A DNA stretch of 64,000 bases, taken from assembly GCA_040954595.2 (NCBI GenBank), contig CM082593.2, positions 10,106,001-10,170,000 of the forward strand. Direction: 5' to 3'. Shown here in pieces: positions 36,228 through 50,400 of this stretch (position 1 is its first letter; each line of letters starts with the position of its first letter). The notes below the pieces were generated by a model. It searched no databases. It was not told where the DNA came from and worked only from the letters and a program-made list of their open reading frames with translations. The stretch is from Balanoglossus misakiensis. Lineage: Eukaryota; Hemichordata. The position numbers and the translations under genes were made by a program.

Positions 36228-38298
36228 TATTTTCAACCATGATTTTTTTCAAAAATCAACGAACCCATGATTTTTTTTCAAAAATCGACAAAATTTTGAG
36301 ATTTTGCAAAGTCGAAAATTTGTCATTTTTTGATGATTTTCACCCATGACTATTTTTTCAAAAATTTACGAAATTTTGAGATTTTGCAAAGTCGAAAATT
36401 TGTCATTTTTTGATGATTTTCACCCATGGTTTTTTCAAAATTGAACGAACCCATGATTTTTTTTCAAAAATCGACAAAATTTTGAGATTTTGCAAAGTCG
36501 AAAATTTGTCATTTTTTGATGATTTTCACCCATGATTTTTCTCAAAAATCGACGAAATTTTGAGATTTTGGAAAGTCGAAAATTTGTCACTTTTTGATGA
36601 TTTTCACCCATAATTTTTTTTCAAAAATTGACGAAATTTTGAGATTTTGCAAAGTCGAAAATTTGTCATTTATTAATGATTTTCACCCATGATTTTTTTT
36701 TCAAAAATAGACAAAATTTTGAGATTTTGCAAAGTCGAAAATTTGTAATTTTTTGATGATTTTCACCCATGGTTTTTTCAAAATTGAACGAACCCATGAT
36801 TTTTTTCAAAAATCGACGAAATTTTTAGATTTTGCAAAGTCGAAAATTTGTCATTTTTTGATGATTTCCACCCATGATTTTTTTCAAAAATCGACGAAAT
36901 TTTGAGATTTTGCAAAGTCGAAAATTTGTCATTTTTTGATGATTTTCACCCATGATTTTTTTCAAAAATCGACGAAATTTTTAGATTTTGCAAAGTCGAA
37001 AATTTGTCATTTTTTGATGATTTTCACCCATGTTTTTTTTTTCAAAAATCGACGAAATTTTGAGATTTTGCAAATTCGAAAATTTGTAATTTTTTGATGA
37101 TTTTCACCCATGTTTTTTTTTCAAAAATCAACGAACCCATGATTTTTTTTCAAAAAAGGACAAAATTTTGAGATTTTGCAAAGTCGAAAATTTGTCATTT
37201 ATTAATTATTTTCACCCATGATTATTTATCAAAAATCGACAAAATTTTGAGATTTTGCAAAGTCGAAAATTTGTAATTTTTTGATGATTTTCACCCATGT
37301 TTTTTTTCAAAATTGAACGAACCCATGATTTTTTTTCAAAAATCGACGAAATTTTGAGATTTTGCAAAGACGAAACTTTGTAATTTTTTGATGATTTTCA
37401 CCCATGACTTTTTTTCAAAAATTAACGAAATTTTGAGATTTTGCAAAGTCGAAAATTTGTCATTTTTTGATGATTTTCACCCATGATTTTTTTTCAAAAA
37501 TCGACGAAATTTTGAGATTTTGCAAAGTCGAAAATTTGTCATTTTTTGATGATTTTCAACCATGATTTTTCTCAAAAATCGACGAAATTTTGAGATTTTG
37601 CAAAGTCGAAAATTTGTCATTTTTTGATGATTTTCACCCATGGTTTTTTCAAAATTGAACGAACCCATGATTTTTTTCAAAAATCGACGAAATTTTTAGA
37701 TTTTGCAAAGTCGAAAATTTGTCATTTTTTGATGATTTCCACCCATGATTTTTTTCAAAAATCGACGAAATTTTGAGATTTTGCAAAGTCGAAAATTTGT
37801 CATTTTTTGATGATTTTCACCCATGATTTTTTTCAAAAATCGACGAAATTTTTAGATTTTGCAAAGTCGAAAATTTGTCATTTTTTGATGATTTTCACCC
37901 ATGTTTTTTTTTTCAAAAATCGACGAAATTTTGAGATTTTGCAAATTCGAAAATTTGTAATTTTTTGATGATTTTCACCCATGTTTTTTTTTCAAAAATC
38001 AACGAACCCATGATTTTTTTTCAAAAAAGGACAAAATTTTGAGATTTTGCAAAGTCGAAAATTTGTCATTTATTAATTATTTTCACCCATGATTATTTAT
38101 CAAAAATCGACAAAATTTTGAGATTTTGCAAAGTCGAAAATTTGTAATTTTTTGATGATTTTCACCCATGTTTTTTTTCAAAATTGAACGAACCCATGAT
38201 TTTTTTTCAAAAATCGACGAAATTTTGAGATTTTGCAAAGACGAAACTTTGTAATTTTTTGATGATTTTCACCCATGACTTTTTTTCAAAAATTAACG
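36228..38298 (+). repeat. Left-type domain with 871 bp tandem duplication
   Basis: Sequence like 7.9-9.2 kb returns here, with GGAAAGTCG, CACTTTTTGATG, CACCCATAATTTT and GATGATTTCCACCC markers. Sequence 36,748-37,618 is repeated at 37,619-38,489 with offset 871. The rare marker GATTATTTATC at 37,220 and 38,091 occurs otherwise only at 8,734. The unusual GACTATTTTTTC near 36,349 seems to be unique. Confidence 0.85.
36748..37618 (+). repeat. 871 bp tandem duplication, copy 1
   Basis: It contains two S2 and one S1 (near 36,771, 37,111 and 37,301) at spacings near 340 and 190 bp. It matches the next 871 bp; one difference is TTTTCAACCATG near 37,556 against TTTTCACCCATG near 38,428. Confidence 0.85.
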
Positions 38299-38489
38299 AA
38301 ATTTTGAGATTTTGCAAAGTCGAAAATTTGTCATTTTTTGATGATTTTCACCCATGATTTTTTTTCAAAAATCGACGAAATTTTGAGATTTTGCAAAGTC
38401 GAAAATTTGTCATTTTTTGATGATTTTCACCCATGATTTTTCTCAAAAATCGACGAAATTTTGAGATTTTGCAAAGTCGAAAATTTGTC
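37619..38489 (+). repeat. 871 bp tandem duplication, copy 2
   Basis: It has the same order of variants as copy 1, including GATTATTTATC and CAAAAATTAACG. Its last part overlaps the start of the 1,558 bp duplication at 38,299, so the two exchanges used different registers. Confidence 0.85.
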
Positions 38490-39856
38490 ATTTTTTGATG
38501 ATTTTCACCCATGTTTTTTTCAAAATTGAACGAACCCATGATTTTTTTCAAAAATCGACGAAATTTTGAGATTTTGCAAATTCGAAAATTTGTAATTTTT
38601 TGATGATTTTCACCCATGATTTTTTTCAAAAATCGACGAAATTTTGAGATTTTGCAAAGTCGAAAATTTGTCATTTTTTGATTATTTTCAACCATGATTT
38701 CTTTCAAAAATCAACGAACCCATGATTTTTTTTCAAAAATCGACAAAATTTTGAGATTTTGCAAAGTCGAAAATTTGTCATTTTTTGATGATTTTCACCC
38801 ATGATTTTTTTTCAAAAATCGACGAAATTTTGAGATTTTGCAAAGTCGAAAATTTGTAATTTTTTGATGATTTTCACCCATGTTTTTTTTCAAAATTGAA
38901 CGAACCCATGATTTTTTTCAAAAATCGACGAAATTTTGAGATTTTGCAAAGACGAAAATTTGTAATTTTTTGATGATTTTCACCCATGACTTTTTTTCAA
39001 AAATTTACGAAATTTTGAGATTTTGCAAAGTCGAAAATTTGTCATTTTTTGATGATTTTCACCCATGATTTTTCTCAAAAATCGACGAAATTTTGAGATT
39101 TTGGAAAGTCGAAAATTTGTCACTTTTTGATGATTTTCACCCATAATTTTTTTTCAAAAATTGACGAAATTTTGAGATTTTGCAAAGTCGAAAATTTGTC
39201 ATTTATTAATGATTTTCACCCATGATTTTTTTTTCAAAAATAGACAAAATTTTGAGATTTTGCAAAGTCGAAAATTTGTAATTTTTTGATGATTTTCACC
39301 CATGGTTTTTTCAAAATTGAACGAACCCATGATTTTTTTCAAAAATCGACGAAATTTTTAGATTTTGCAAAGTCGAAAATTTGTCATTTTTTGATGATTT
39401 CCACCCATGATTTTTTTCAAAAATCGACGAAATTTTGAGATTTTGCAAAGTCGAAAATTTGTCATTTTTTGATGATTTTCACCCATGATTTTTTTTCAAA
39501 AATCGACGAAATTTTTAGATTTTGCAAAGTCGAAAATTTGTAATTTTTTGATGATTTTTACCCATGATTTTTTTTTTCAAAAATCGACGAAATTTTGAGA
39601 TTTTGCAAAGACGAAAATTTGTAATTTTTTGATGATTTTCACCCATGACTTTTTTTCAAAAATTTACGAAATTTTGAGATTTTGCAAAGTCGAAAATTTG
39701 TCATTTTTTGATGATTTTCACCCATGTTTTTTTTTTCAAAAATCGACGAAATTTTGAGATTTTGCAAATTCGAAAATTTGTAATTTTTTGATGATTTTCA
39801 CCCATGTATTTTTTTCAAAAATAAACGAACCCATGATTTTTTTTCAAAAAAGGACA
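38299..39856 (+). repeat. 1,558 bp tandem duplication, copy 1
   Basis: It matches 39,857-41,283. The offset drops to 1,557 after a T tract near 39,490 that is 8 T here and 7 T in copy 2. Short units near 38,521, 38,701, 38,881 and 39,301 correspond to those near 40,071, 40,261, 40,441 and 40,861. The TTTCTTTCAAAAATCAACG variant near 38,698 is shared. Confidence 0.9.
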
Positions 39857-41283
39857 AAATTTTGAGATTTTGCAAAGTCGAAAATTTGTCATTTTTTGAT
39901 GATTTTCACCCATGATTTTTTTTCAAAAATCGACGAAATTTTGAGATTTTGCAAAGTCGAAAATTTGTCATTTTTTGATGATTTTCACCCATGATTTTTC
40001 TCAAAAATCGACGAAATTTTGAGATTTTGCAAAGTCGAAAATTTGTCATTTTTTGATGATTTTCACCCATGTTTTTTTCAAAATTGAACGAACCCATGAT
40101 TTTTTTCAAAAATCGACGAAATTTTGAGATTTTGCAAATTCGAAAATTTGTAATTTTTTGATGATTTTCACCCATGATTTTTTTCAAAAATCGACGAAAT
40201 TTTGAGATTTTGCAAAGTCGAAAATTTGTCATTTTTTGATTATTTTCAACCATGATTTCTTTCAAAAATCAACGAACCCATGATTTTTTTTCAAAAATCG
40301 ACAAAATTTTGAGATTTTGCAAAGTCGAAAATTTGTCATTTTTTGATGATTTTCACCCATGATTTTTTTTCAAAAATCGACGAAATTTTGAGATTTTGCA
40401 AAGTCGAAAATTTGTAATTTTTTGATGATTTTCACCCATGTTTTTTTTCAAAATTGAACGAACCCATGATTTTTTTCAAAAATCGACGAAATTTTGAGAT
40501 TTTGCAAAGACGAAAATTTGTAATTTTTTGATGATTTTCACCCATGACTTTTTTTCAAAAATTTACGAAATTTTGAGATTTTGCAAAGTCGAAAATTTGT
40601 CATTTTTTGATGATTTTCACCCATGATTTTTCTCAAAAATCGACAAAATTTTGAGATTTTGGAAAGTCGAAAATTTGTCACTTTTTGATGATTTTCACCC
40701 ATAATTTTTTTTCAAAAATTGACGAAATTTTGAGATTTTGCAAAGTCGAAAATTTGTCATTTATTAATGATTTTCACCCATGATTTTTTTTTCAAAAATA
40801 GACAAAATTTTGAGATTTTGCAAAGTCGAAAATTTGTAATTTTTTGATGATTTTCACCCATGGTTTTTTCAAAATTGAACGAACCCATGATTTTTTTCAA
40901 AAATCGACGAAATTTTTAGATTTTGCAAAGTCGAAAATTTGTCATTTTTTGATGATTTCCACCCATGATTTTTTTCAAAAATCGACGAAATTTTGAGATT
41001 TTGCAAAGTCGAAAATTTGTCATTTTTTGATGATTTTCACCCATGATTTTTTTCAAAAATCGACGAAATTTTTAGATTTTGCAAAGTCGAAAATTTGTAA
41101 TTTTTTGATGATTTTTACCCATGATTTTTTTTTTCAAAAATCGACGAAATTTTGAGATTTTGCAAAGACGAAAATTTGTAATTTTTTGATGATTTTCACC
41201 CATGACTTTTTTTCAAAAATTTACGAAATTTTGAGATTTTGCAAAGTCGAAAATTTGTCATTTTTTGATGATTTTCACCCATG
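39857..41283 (+). repeat. 1,558 bp tandem duplication, copy 2
   Basis: Homology begins after a G/A difference in CGAAATTTT/CAAAATTTT and ends where copy 1 has CCCATGTTTT and this copy has CCCATGATTT. A single TCGACGAAA to TCGACAAAA change is visible near 40,640. Its last 300 bp also begin the 2,656 bp duplication. Confidence 0.9.
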
Positions 41284-43620
41284 ATTTTTTTTCAAAAATC
41301 GACGAAATTTTGAGATTTTGCAAAGTCGAAAATTTGTAATTTTTTGATGATTTTCACCCATGTTTTTTTTCAAAATTGAACGAACCCATGATTTTTTTCA
41401 AAAATCGACGAAATTTTGAGATTTTGCAAAGTCGAAAATTTGTCATTTTTTGATGATTTTCACCCATGATTTTTTTCAAAAATCGACAAAATTTTTAGAT
41501 TTTGCAAAGTCGAAAATTTGTCATTTTTTGATTATTTTCACCCATGATTTTTTTCAAAAATCGACAAAATTTTTAGATTTTGCAAAGTCGAAAATTTGTC
41601 ATTTTTTGATGATTTTCACCATTTTTTTTTTAAAAATCGACGAAATTTTGAGATTTTGCAAAGACTTAAATTTGTCATTTTTTGATGATTTTCACCCATG
41701 TTTTTTTTCAAAAATCAACGAACCCATGATTTTTTTTCAAAAAAGGACAAAATTTTGAGATTTTGCAAAGTCGAAAATTTGTAATTTTTTGATGATTTTC
41801 ACCCATGTTTTTTTTCAAAATTGAACGAACCCATGATTTTTTTCAAAAATCGACGAAATTTTGAGATTTTGCAAAGACGAAAATTTGTAATTTTTTGATG
41901 ATTTTCACCCATGACTTTTTTTCAAAAATTTACGAAATTTTGAGATTTTGCAAAGTCGAAAATTTGTCATTTTTTGATGATTTTCACCCATGATTTTTCT
42001 CAAAAATCGACGAAATTTTGAGATTTTGGAAAGTCGAAAATTTGTCACTTTTTGATGATTTTCACCCATGATTTTTTTTCAAAAATTGACGAAATTTTGA
42101 GATTTTGCAAAGTCGAAAATTTGTCATTTATTAATGATTTTCACCCATGATTTTTTTTTCAAAAATAGACAAAATTTTGAGATTTTGCAAAGTCGAAAAT
42201 TTGTAATTTTTTGATGATTTTCACCCATGTTTTTTTCAAAATTGAACGAACCCATGATTTTTTTCAAAAATCGACGAAATTTTGAGATTTTGCAAAGACG
42301 AAAATTTGTAATTTTTTGATGATTTTCACCCATGACTTTTTTTCAAAAATTTACGAAATTTTGAGATTTTGCAAAGTCGAAAATTTGTCATTTTTTGATG
42401 ATTTTCACCCATGTTTTTTTTTCAAAAATCGACGAAATTTTGAGATTTTGCAAATTCGAAAATTTGTAATTTTTTGATGATTTTCACCCATGTTTTTTTT
42501 CAAAAATCAACGAACCCATGATTTTTTTTCAAAAATCGACAAAATTTTGAGATTTTGCAAAGTCGAAAATTTGTAATTTTTTGATGATTTTCACCCATGT
42601 TTTTTTTCAAAACTGAACGAACCCATGATTTTTTTCAAAAATCGACGAAATTTTGAGATTTTGCAAAGTCGAAAATTTGTCATTTTTTGATGATTTTCAC
42701 CCATGATTTTTTTCAAAAATCGACAAAATTTTTAGATTTTGCAAAGTCGAAAATTTGTCATTTTTTGATTATTTTCACCCATGATTTTTTTCAAAAATCG
42801 ACAAAATTTTTAGATTTTGCAAAGTCGAAAATTTGTCATTTTTTGATGATTTTCACCATGATTTTTTTTTTAAAAATCGACGAAATTTTGAGATTTTGCA
42901 AAGACGAAAATTTGTCATTTTTTGATGATTTTCACCCATGATTTTTTTTCAAAAATGTACGAAATTTTGAGATTTTGCAAAGTCGAAAATTTGTCATTTT
43001 TTGATGATTTTCACCCATGATTTTTTTCAAAAATCGACAAAATTTTGAGATTTTGCAAAGACGAAAATTTGTCATTTTTTGATGATTTTCACCCATGATT
43101 TTTTTCAAAAGTCGACGAAATTTTGAGATTTTGCAAAGACAAAAATTTTTCATTTTTTGATGATTTTCACCCGTGATTTTTTTCCAAAATCGACAAAATT
43201 TTGAGATTTTGCAAAGTCGAAAATTTGACATTTTTTGATGATTTTCACCCATGTTTTTTTTCAAAAATCAACGAACCCATGATTTTTTTTCAAAAATCGA
43301 CGAAATTTAGAGATTTTGCAAAGTCGAAAATTTGTCATTTCTTAATGATTTTCACCCATGTTTTTTTTTCAAAAATCGACAAAATTTTGAGATTTTGCAA
43401 AGTCGAAAATTTGTAATTTTTTGATGATTTTCACCAATGTTTTTTTTTAAAAATCAACGAACCCATGATTTTTTTCAAAAATTGACAACATTTTGAGATT
43501 TTGCAAAGTCGAAAATTTGTCATTTTTTGATGATTTTCACCCATGATTTTTTTCAAAAATCTACGAAATTTTGAGATTTTGCAAAGTCGAAAATTTGTCA
43601 TTTTTTGATGATTTTCACCA
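40965..43620 (+). repeat. 2,656 bp tandem duplication, copy 1
   Basis: It matches 43,621-46,276 at a constant offset of 2,656 with no differences in the segments I compared, including rare variants: CACCATTTTTTTTT near 41,618, AAGACTTAAATTTG near 41,662, CAAAACTGAACG near 42,608, GTCGAAAATTTGACATT near 43,214 and CATTTCTTAATG near 43,337. The identity implies a recent event or an assembly duplication. Confidence 0.93.
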
Positions 43621-46319
43621 ATGATTTTTTTCAAAAATCGACGAAATTTTGAGATTTTGCAAAGTCGAAAATTTGTCATTTTTTGATGATTTTCACCCAT
43701 GATTTTTTTCAAAAATCGACGAAATTTTTAGATTTTGCAAAGTCGAAAATTTGTAATTTTTTGATGATTTTTACCCATGATTTTTTTTTTCAAAAATCGA
43801 CGAAATTTTGAGATTTTGCAAAGACGAAAATTTGTAATTTTTTGATGATTTTCACCCATGACTTTTTTTCAAAAATTTACGAAATTTTGAGATTTTGCAA
43901 AGTCGAAAATTTGTCATTTTTTGATGATTTTCACCCATGATTTTTTTTCAAAAATCGACGAAATTTTGAGATTTTGCAAAGTCGAAAATTTGTAATTTTT
44001 TGATGATTTTCACCCATGTTTTTTTTCAAAATTGAACGAACCCATGATTTTTTTCAAAAATCGACGAAATTTTGAGATTTTGCAAAGTCGAAAATTTGTC
44101 ATTTTTTGATGATTTTCACCCATGATTTTTTTCAAAAATCGACAAAATTTTTAGATTTTGCAAAGTCGAAAATTTGTCATTTTTTGATTATTTTCACCCA
44201 TGATTTTTTTCAAAAATCGACAAAATTTTTAGATTTTGCAAAGTCGAAAATTTGTCATTTTTTGATGATTTTCACCATTTTTTTTTTAAAAATCGACGAA
44301 ATTTTGAGATTTTGCAAAGACTTAAATTTGTCATTTTTTGATGATTTTCACCCATGTTTTTTTTCAAAAATCAACGAACCCATGATTTTTTTTCAAAAAA
44401 GGACAAAATTTTGAGATTTTGCAAAGTCGAAAATTTGTAATTTTTTGATGATTTTCACCCATGTTTTTTTTCAAAATTGAACGAACCCATGATTTTTTTC
44501 AAAAATCGACGAAATTTTGAGATTTTGCAAAGACGAAAATTTGTAATTTTTTGATGATTTTCACCCATGACTTTTTTTCAAAAATTTACGAAATTTTGAG
44601 ATTTTGCAAAGTCGAAAATTTGTCATTTTTTGATGATTTTCACCCATGATTTTTCTCAAAAATCGACGAAATTTTGAGATTTTGGAAAGTCGAAAATTTG
44701 TCACTTTTTGATGATTTTCACCCATGATTTTTTTTCAAAAATTGACGAAATTTTGAGATTTTGCAAAGTCGAAAATTTGTCATTTATTAATGATTTTCAC
44801 CCATGATTTTTTTTTCAAAAATAGACAAAATTTTGAGATTTTGCAAAGTCGAAAATTTGTAATTTTTTGATGATTTTCACCCATGTTTTTTTCAAAATTG
44901 AACGAACCCATGATTTTTTTCAAAAATCGACGAAATTTTGAGATTTTGCAAAGACGAAAATTTGTAATTTTTTGATGATTTTCACCCATGACTTTTTTTC
45001 AAAAATTTACGAAATTTTGAGATTTTGCAAAGTCGAAAATTTGTCATTTTTTGATGATTTTCACCCATGTTTTTTTTTCAAAAATCGACGAAATTTTGAG
45101 ATTTTGCAAATTCGAAAATTTGTAATTTTTTGATGATTTTCACCCATGTTTTTTTTCAAAAATCAACGAACCCATGATTTTTTTTCAAAAATCGACAAAA
45201 TTTTGAGATTTTGCAAAGTCGAAAATTTGTAATTTTTTGATGATTTTCACCCATGTTTTTTTTCAAAACTGAACGAACCCATGATTTTTTTCAAAAATCG
45301 ACGAAATTTTGAGATTTTGCAAAGTCGAAAATTTGTCATTTTTTGATGATTTTCACCCATGATTTTTTTCAAAAATCGACAAAATTTTTAGATTTTGCAA
45401 AGTCGAAAATTTGTCATTTTTTGATTATTTTCACCCATGATTTTTTTCAAAAATCGACAAAATTTTTAGATTTTGCAAAGTCGAAAATTTGTCATTTTTT
45501 GATGATTTTCACCATGATTTTTTTTTTAAAAATCGACGAAATTTTGAGATTTTGCAAAGACGAAAATTTGTCATTTTTTGATGATTTTCACCCATGATTT
45601 TTTTTCAAAAATGTACGAAATTTTGAGATTTTGCAAAGTCGAAAATTTGTCATTTTTTGATGATTTTCACCCATGATTTTTTTCAAAAATCGACAAAATT
45701 TTGAGATTTTGCAAAGACGAAAATTTGTCATTTTTTGATGATTTTCACCCATGATTTTTTTCAAAAGTCGACGAAATTTTGAGATTTTGCAAAGACAAAA
45801 ATTTTTCATTTTTTGATGATTTTCACCCGTGATTTTTTTCCAAAATCGACAAAATTTTGAGATTTTGCAAAGTCGAAAATTTGACATTTTTTGATGATTT
45901 TCACCCATGTTTTTTTTCAAAAATCAACGAACCCATGATTTTTTTTCAAAAATCGACGAAATTTAGAGATTTTGCAAAGTCGAAAATTTGTCATTTCTTA
46001 ATGATTTTCACCCATGTTTTTTTTTCAAAAATCGACAAAATTTTGAGATTTTGCAAAGTCGAAAATTTGTAATTTTTTGATGATTTTCACCAATGTTTTT
46101 TTTTAAAAATCAACGAACCCATGATTTTTTTCAAAAATTGACAACATTTTGAGATTTTGCAAAGTCGAAAATTTGTCATTTTTTGATGATTTTCACCCAT
46201 GATTTTTTTCAAAAATCTACGAAATTTTGAGATTTTGCAAAGTCGAAAATTTGTCATTTTTTGATGATTTTCACCAATGATTTTTTTCAAAAATCGACGA
46301 AATTTTGAGATTTTGCAAA
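43621..46319 (+). repeat. 2,656 bp tandem duplication, copy 2
   Basis: Second copy, with 43 further bases (46,277-46,319) that match the start of the copy before diverging at AAATTCG. Two short units only one monomer apart (near 44,361 and 44,461) show the smallest spacing class, as in copy 1 (near 41,701 and 41,811). Confidence 0.93.
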
Positions 46320-47425
46320 TTCGAAAATTTGTAATTTTTTGATGATTTTCACCCATGTTTTTTTTCAAAAATCAACGAACCCATGATTTTTTTTCAAAAA
46401 TCGACGAAATTTTGAGATTTTGCAAAGACGAAAATTTGTAATTTTTTGATGATTTTCACCCATGACTTTTTTTCAAAAATTTACGAAATTTTGAGATTTT
46501 GCAAAGTCGAAAATTTGTCATTTTTTGATGATTTTCACCCATGATTTTTCTCAAAAATCGACGAAATTTTGAGATTTTGGAAAGTCGAAAATTTGTCATT
46601 TTTTGATGATTTTCACCCATGATTTTTTTTCAAAAATTGACGAAATTTTGAGATTTTGCAAAGTCGAAAATTTGTAATTTTTTGATGATTTTCACCCATG
46701 TTTTTTTCAAAATTGAACGAACCCATGATTTTTTTCAAAAATCGACGAAATTTTTAGATTTTGCAAAGTCGAAAATTTGTCATTTTTTGATGATTTTCAC
46801 CCATGATTTTTTTCAAAAATCGACGAAATTTTGAGATTTTGCAAAGTCGAAAATTTGTCATTTTTTGATGATTTTCACCCATGTTTTTTTTTCAAAAATC
46901 GACAAAATTTTGAGATTTTGCAAAGTCGAAAATTTGTAATTTTTTGATGATTTTCACCAATGTTTTTTTTAAAAATCAACGAACCCATGATTTTTTTCAA
47001 AAATTGACAACATTTTGAGATTTTGCAAAGTCGAAAATTTGTCATTTTTTGATGATTTTCACCCATGATTTTTTTCAAAAATCTACGAAATTTTGAGATT
47101 TTGCAAAGTCGAAAATTTGTCATTTTTTGATGATTTTCACCCATGATTTTTTTCAAAAATCGACGAAATTTTGAGATTTTGCAAATTCGAAAATTTGTAA
47201 TTTTTTGATGATTTTCACCCATGTTTTTTTTCAAAAATCAACGAACCCATGATTTTTTTTCAAAAATCGACGAAATTTTGAGATTTTGCAAAGACGAAAA
47301 TTTGTAATTTTTTGATGATTTTCACCCATGACTTTTTTTCAAAAATTTACGAAATTTTGAGATTTTGCAAAGTCGAAAATTTGTCATTTTTTGATGATTT
47401 TCACCCATGATTTTTCTCAAAAAAA
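46320..47425 (+). repeat. Partial higher-order repeat before the 3,237 bp duplication
   Basis: Together with sequence to about 47,740 it matches 48,954-50,380 at offset 2,634. Short units are spaced near 340, 260, 260 and 350 bp. One difference is TTTCTCAAAAATCGACG near 46,550 and 49,185 against TTTCTCAAAAAAAGACG near 47,418, 50,050 and 53,288. Confidence 0.82.
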
Positions 47426-50400
47426 GACGAAATTTTGAGATTTTGGAAAGTCGAAAATTTGTCATTTTTTGATGATTTTCACCCATGATTTTTTTTCAAA
47501 AATTGACGAAATTTTGAGATTTTGCAAAGTCGAAAATTTGTAATTTTTTGATGATTTTCACCCATGTTTTTTTCAAAATTGAACGAACCCATGATTTTTT
47601 TCAAAAATCGACGAAATTTTTAGATTTTGCAAAGTCGAAAATTTGTCATTTTTTGATGATTTTCACCCATGATTTTTTTCAAAAATCGACGAAATTTTGA
47701 GATTTTGCAAAGTCGAAAATTTGTCATTTTTTGATGATTTTCACCCAAGACTTTTTTTTCAAAAATTTACGAAATTTTGAGATTTTGCAAAGTCGAAAAT
47801 TTGTCATTTTTTGATGATTTTCACCCATGTTTTTTTTTTCAAAAATCGACGAAATTTTGAGATTTTGCCAATTCGAAAATTTGTAATTTTTTGATGATTT
47901 TCACCCATGTTTTTTTTCAAAAATCAACGAACCCATGATTTTTTTTCAAAAGAGGACAAAATTTTGAGATTTTGCAAAGTCGAAAATTTGTCATTTTTTG
48001 ATGATTTTCACCCATGATTTTTTTCAAAAATCGACGAAATTTTGAGATTTTGCAAAGTCGAAAATTTGTAATTTTTTGATGATTTTCACCTATGTTTTTT
48101 TTCAAAATTGAACGAACCCATGATTTTTTTCAAAAATCTACGAAATTTTGAGATTTTGCAAAGTCGAAAATTTGTCATTTTTTGATGATTTTCACCCATG
48201 ATTTTTTTCAAAAATCGACGAAATTTTGAGATTTTGCAAATTCGAAAATTTGTAATTTTTTGATGATTTTCACCCATGTTTTTTTTCAAAAATCAACGAA
48301 CCCATGATTTTTTTTTCAAAAATCGACGAAATTTTGAGATTTTGCAAAGACGAAAATTTGTAATTTTTTGATGATTTTCACCCATGACTTTTTTTCAAAA
48401 ATTTACGAAATTTTGAGATTTTGCAAAGTCGAAAATTTGTCATTTTTTGATGATTTTCACCCATGATTTTTCTCATAAAAAGACGAAATTTTGAGATTTT
48501 GGAAAGTCGAAAATTTGTCATTTTTTGATGATTTTCACCCATGATTTTTTTCAAAAATCAACGAACCCATGATTTTTTTTCAAAAATCGACGAAATTTAG
48601 AGATTTTGCAAAGTCGAAAATTTGTCATTTCTTAATGATTTTCACCCATGTTTTTTTTTCAAAAATCGACAAAATTTTGAGATTTTGCAAAGTCGAAAAT
48701 TTGTAATTTTTTGATGATTTTCACCAATGTTTTTTTTTAAAAATCCACGAACCCATGATTTTTTTCAAAAATTGACAACATTTTGAGATTTTGCAAAGTC
48801 GAAAATTTGTCATTTTTTGATGATTTTCACCCATGATTTTTTTCAAAAATCTACGAAATTTTGAGATTTTGCAAAGTCGAAAATTTGTCATTTTTTGATG
48901 ATTTTCACCCATGATTTTTTTCAAAAATCGACGAAATTTTGAGATTTTGCAAATTCGAAAATTTGTAATTTTTTGATGATTTTCACCCATGTTTTTTTTC
49001 AAAAATCAACGAACCCATGATTTTTTTTCAAAAATCGACGAAATTTTGAGATTTTGCAAAGACGAAAATTTGTAATTTTTTGATGATTTTCACCCATGAC
49101 TTTTTTTCAAAAATTTACGAAATTTTGAGATTTTGCAAAGTCGAAAATTTGTCATTTTTTGATGATTTTCACCCATGATTTTTCTCAAAAATCGACGAAA
49201 TTTTGAGATTTTGGAAAGTCGAAAATTTGTCATTTTTTGATGATTTTCACCCATGATTTTTTTTCAAAAATTGACGAAATTTTGAGATTTTGCAAAGTCG
49301 AAAATTTGTAATTTTTTGATGATTTTCACCCATGTTTTTTTCAAAATTGAACGAACCCATGATTTTTTTCAAAAATCGACGAAATTTTTAGATTTTGCAA
49401 AGTCGAAAATTTGTCATTTTTTGATGATTTTCACCCATGATTTTTTTCAAAAATCGACGAAATTTTGAGATTTTGCAAAGTCGAAAATTTGTCATTTTTT
49501 GATGATTTTCACCCATGTTTTTTTTTCAAAAATCGACAAAATTTTGAGATTTTGCAAAGTCGAAAATTTGTAATTTTTTGATGATTTTCACCAATGTTTT
49601 TTTTAAAAATCAACGAACCCATGATTTTTTTCAAAAATTGACAACATTTTGAGATTTTGCAAAGTCGAAAATTTGTCATTTTTTGATGATTTTCACCCAT
49701 GATTTTTTTCAAAAATCTACGAAATTTTGAGATTTTGCAAAGTCGAAAATTTGTCATTTTTTGATGATTTTCACCCATGATTTTTTTCAAAAATCGACGA
49801 AATTTTGAGATTTTGCAAATTCGAAAATTTGTAATTTTTTGATGATTTTCACCCATGTTTTTTTTCAAAAATCAACGAACCCATGATTTTTTTTCAAAAA
49901 TCGACGAAATTTTGAGATTTTGCAAAGACGAAAATTTGTAATTTTTTGATGATTTTCACCCATGACTTTTTTTCAAAAATTTACGAAATTTTGAGATTTT
50001 GCAAAGTCGAAAATTTGTCATTTTTTGATGATTTTCACCCATGATTTTTCTCAAAAAAAGACGAAATTTTGAGATTTTGGAAAGTCGAAAATTTGTCATT
50101 TTTTGATGATTTTCACCCATGATTTTTTTTCAAAAATTGACGAAATTTTGAGATTTTGCAAAGTCGAAAATTTGTAATTTTTTGATGATTTTCACCCATG
50201 TTTTTTTCAAAATTGAACGAACCCATGATTTTTTTCAAAAATCGACGAAATTTTTAGATTTTGCAAAGTCGAAAATTTGTCATTTTTTGATGATTTTCAC
50301 CCATGATTTTTTTCAAAAATCGACGAAATTTTGAGATTTTGCAAAGTCGAAAATTTGTCATTTTTTGATGATTTTCACCCATGTTTTTTTTTCAAAAATC

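Noticed and set aside
36340-36365. GACTATTTTTTC as a foreign insertion
   Set aside because: It is a normal GACTTTTTTT monomer with an extra A in the T tract; the flanks keep the monomer order.
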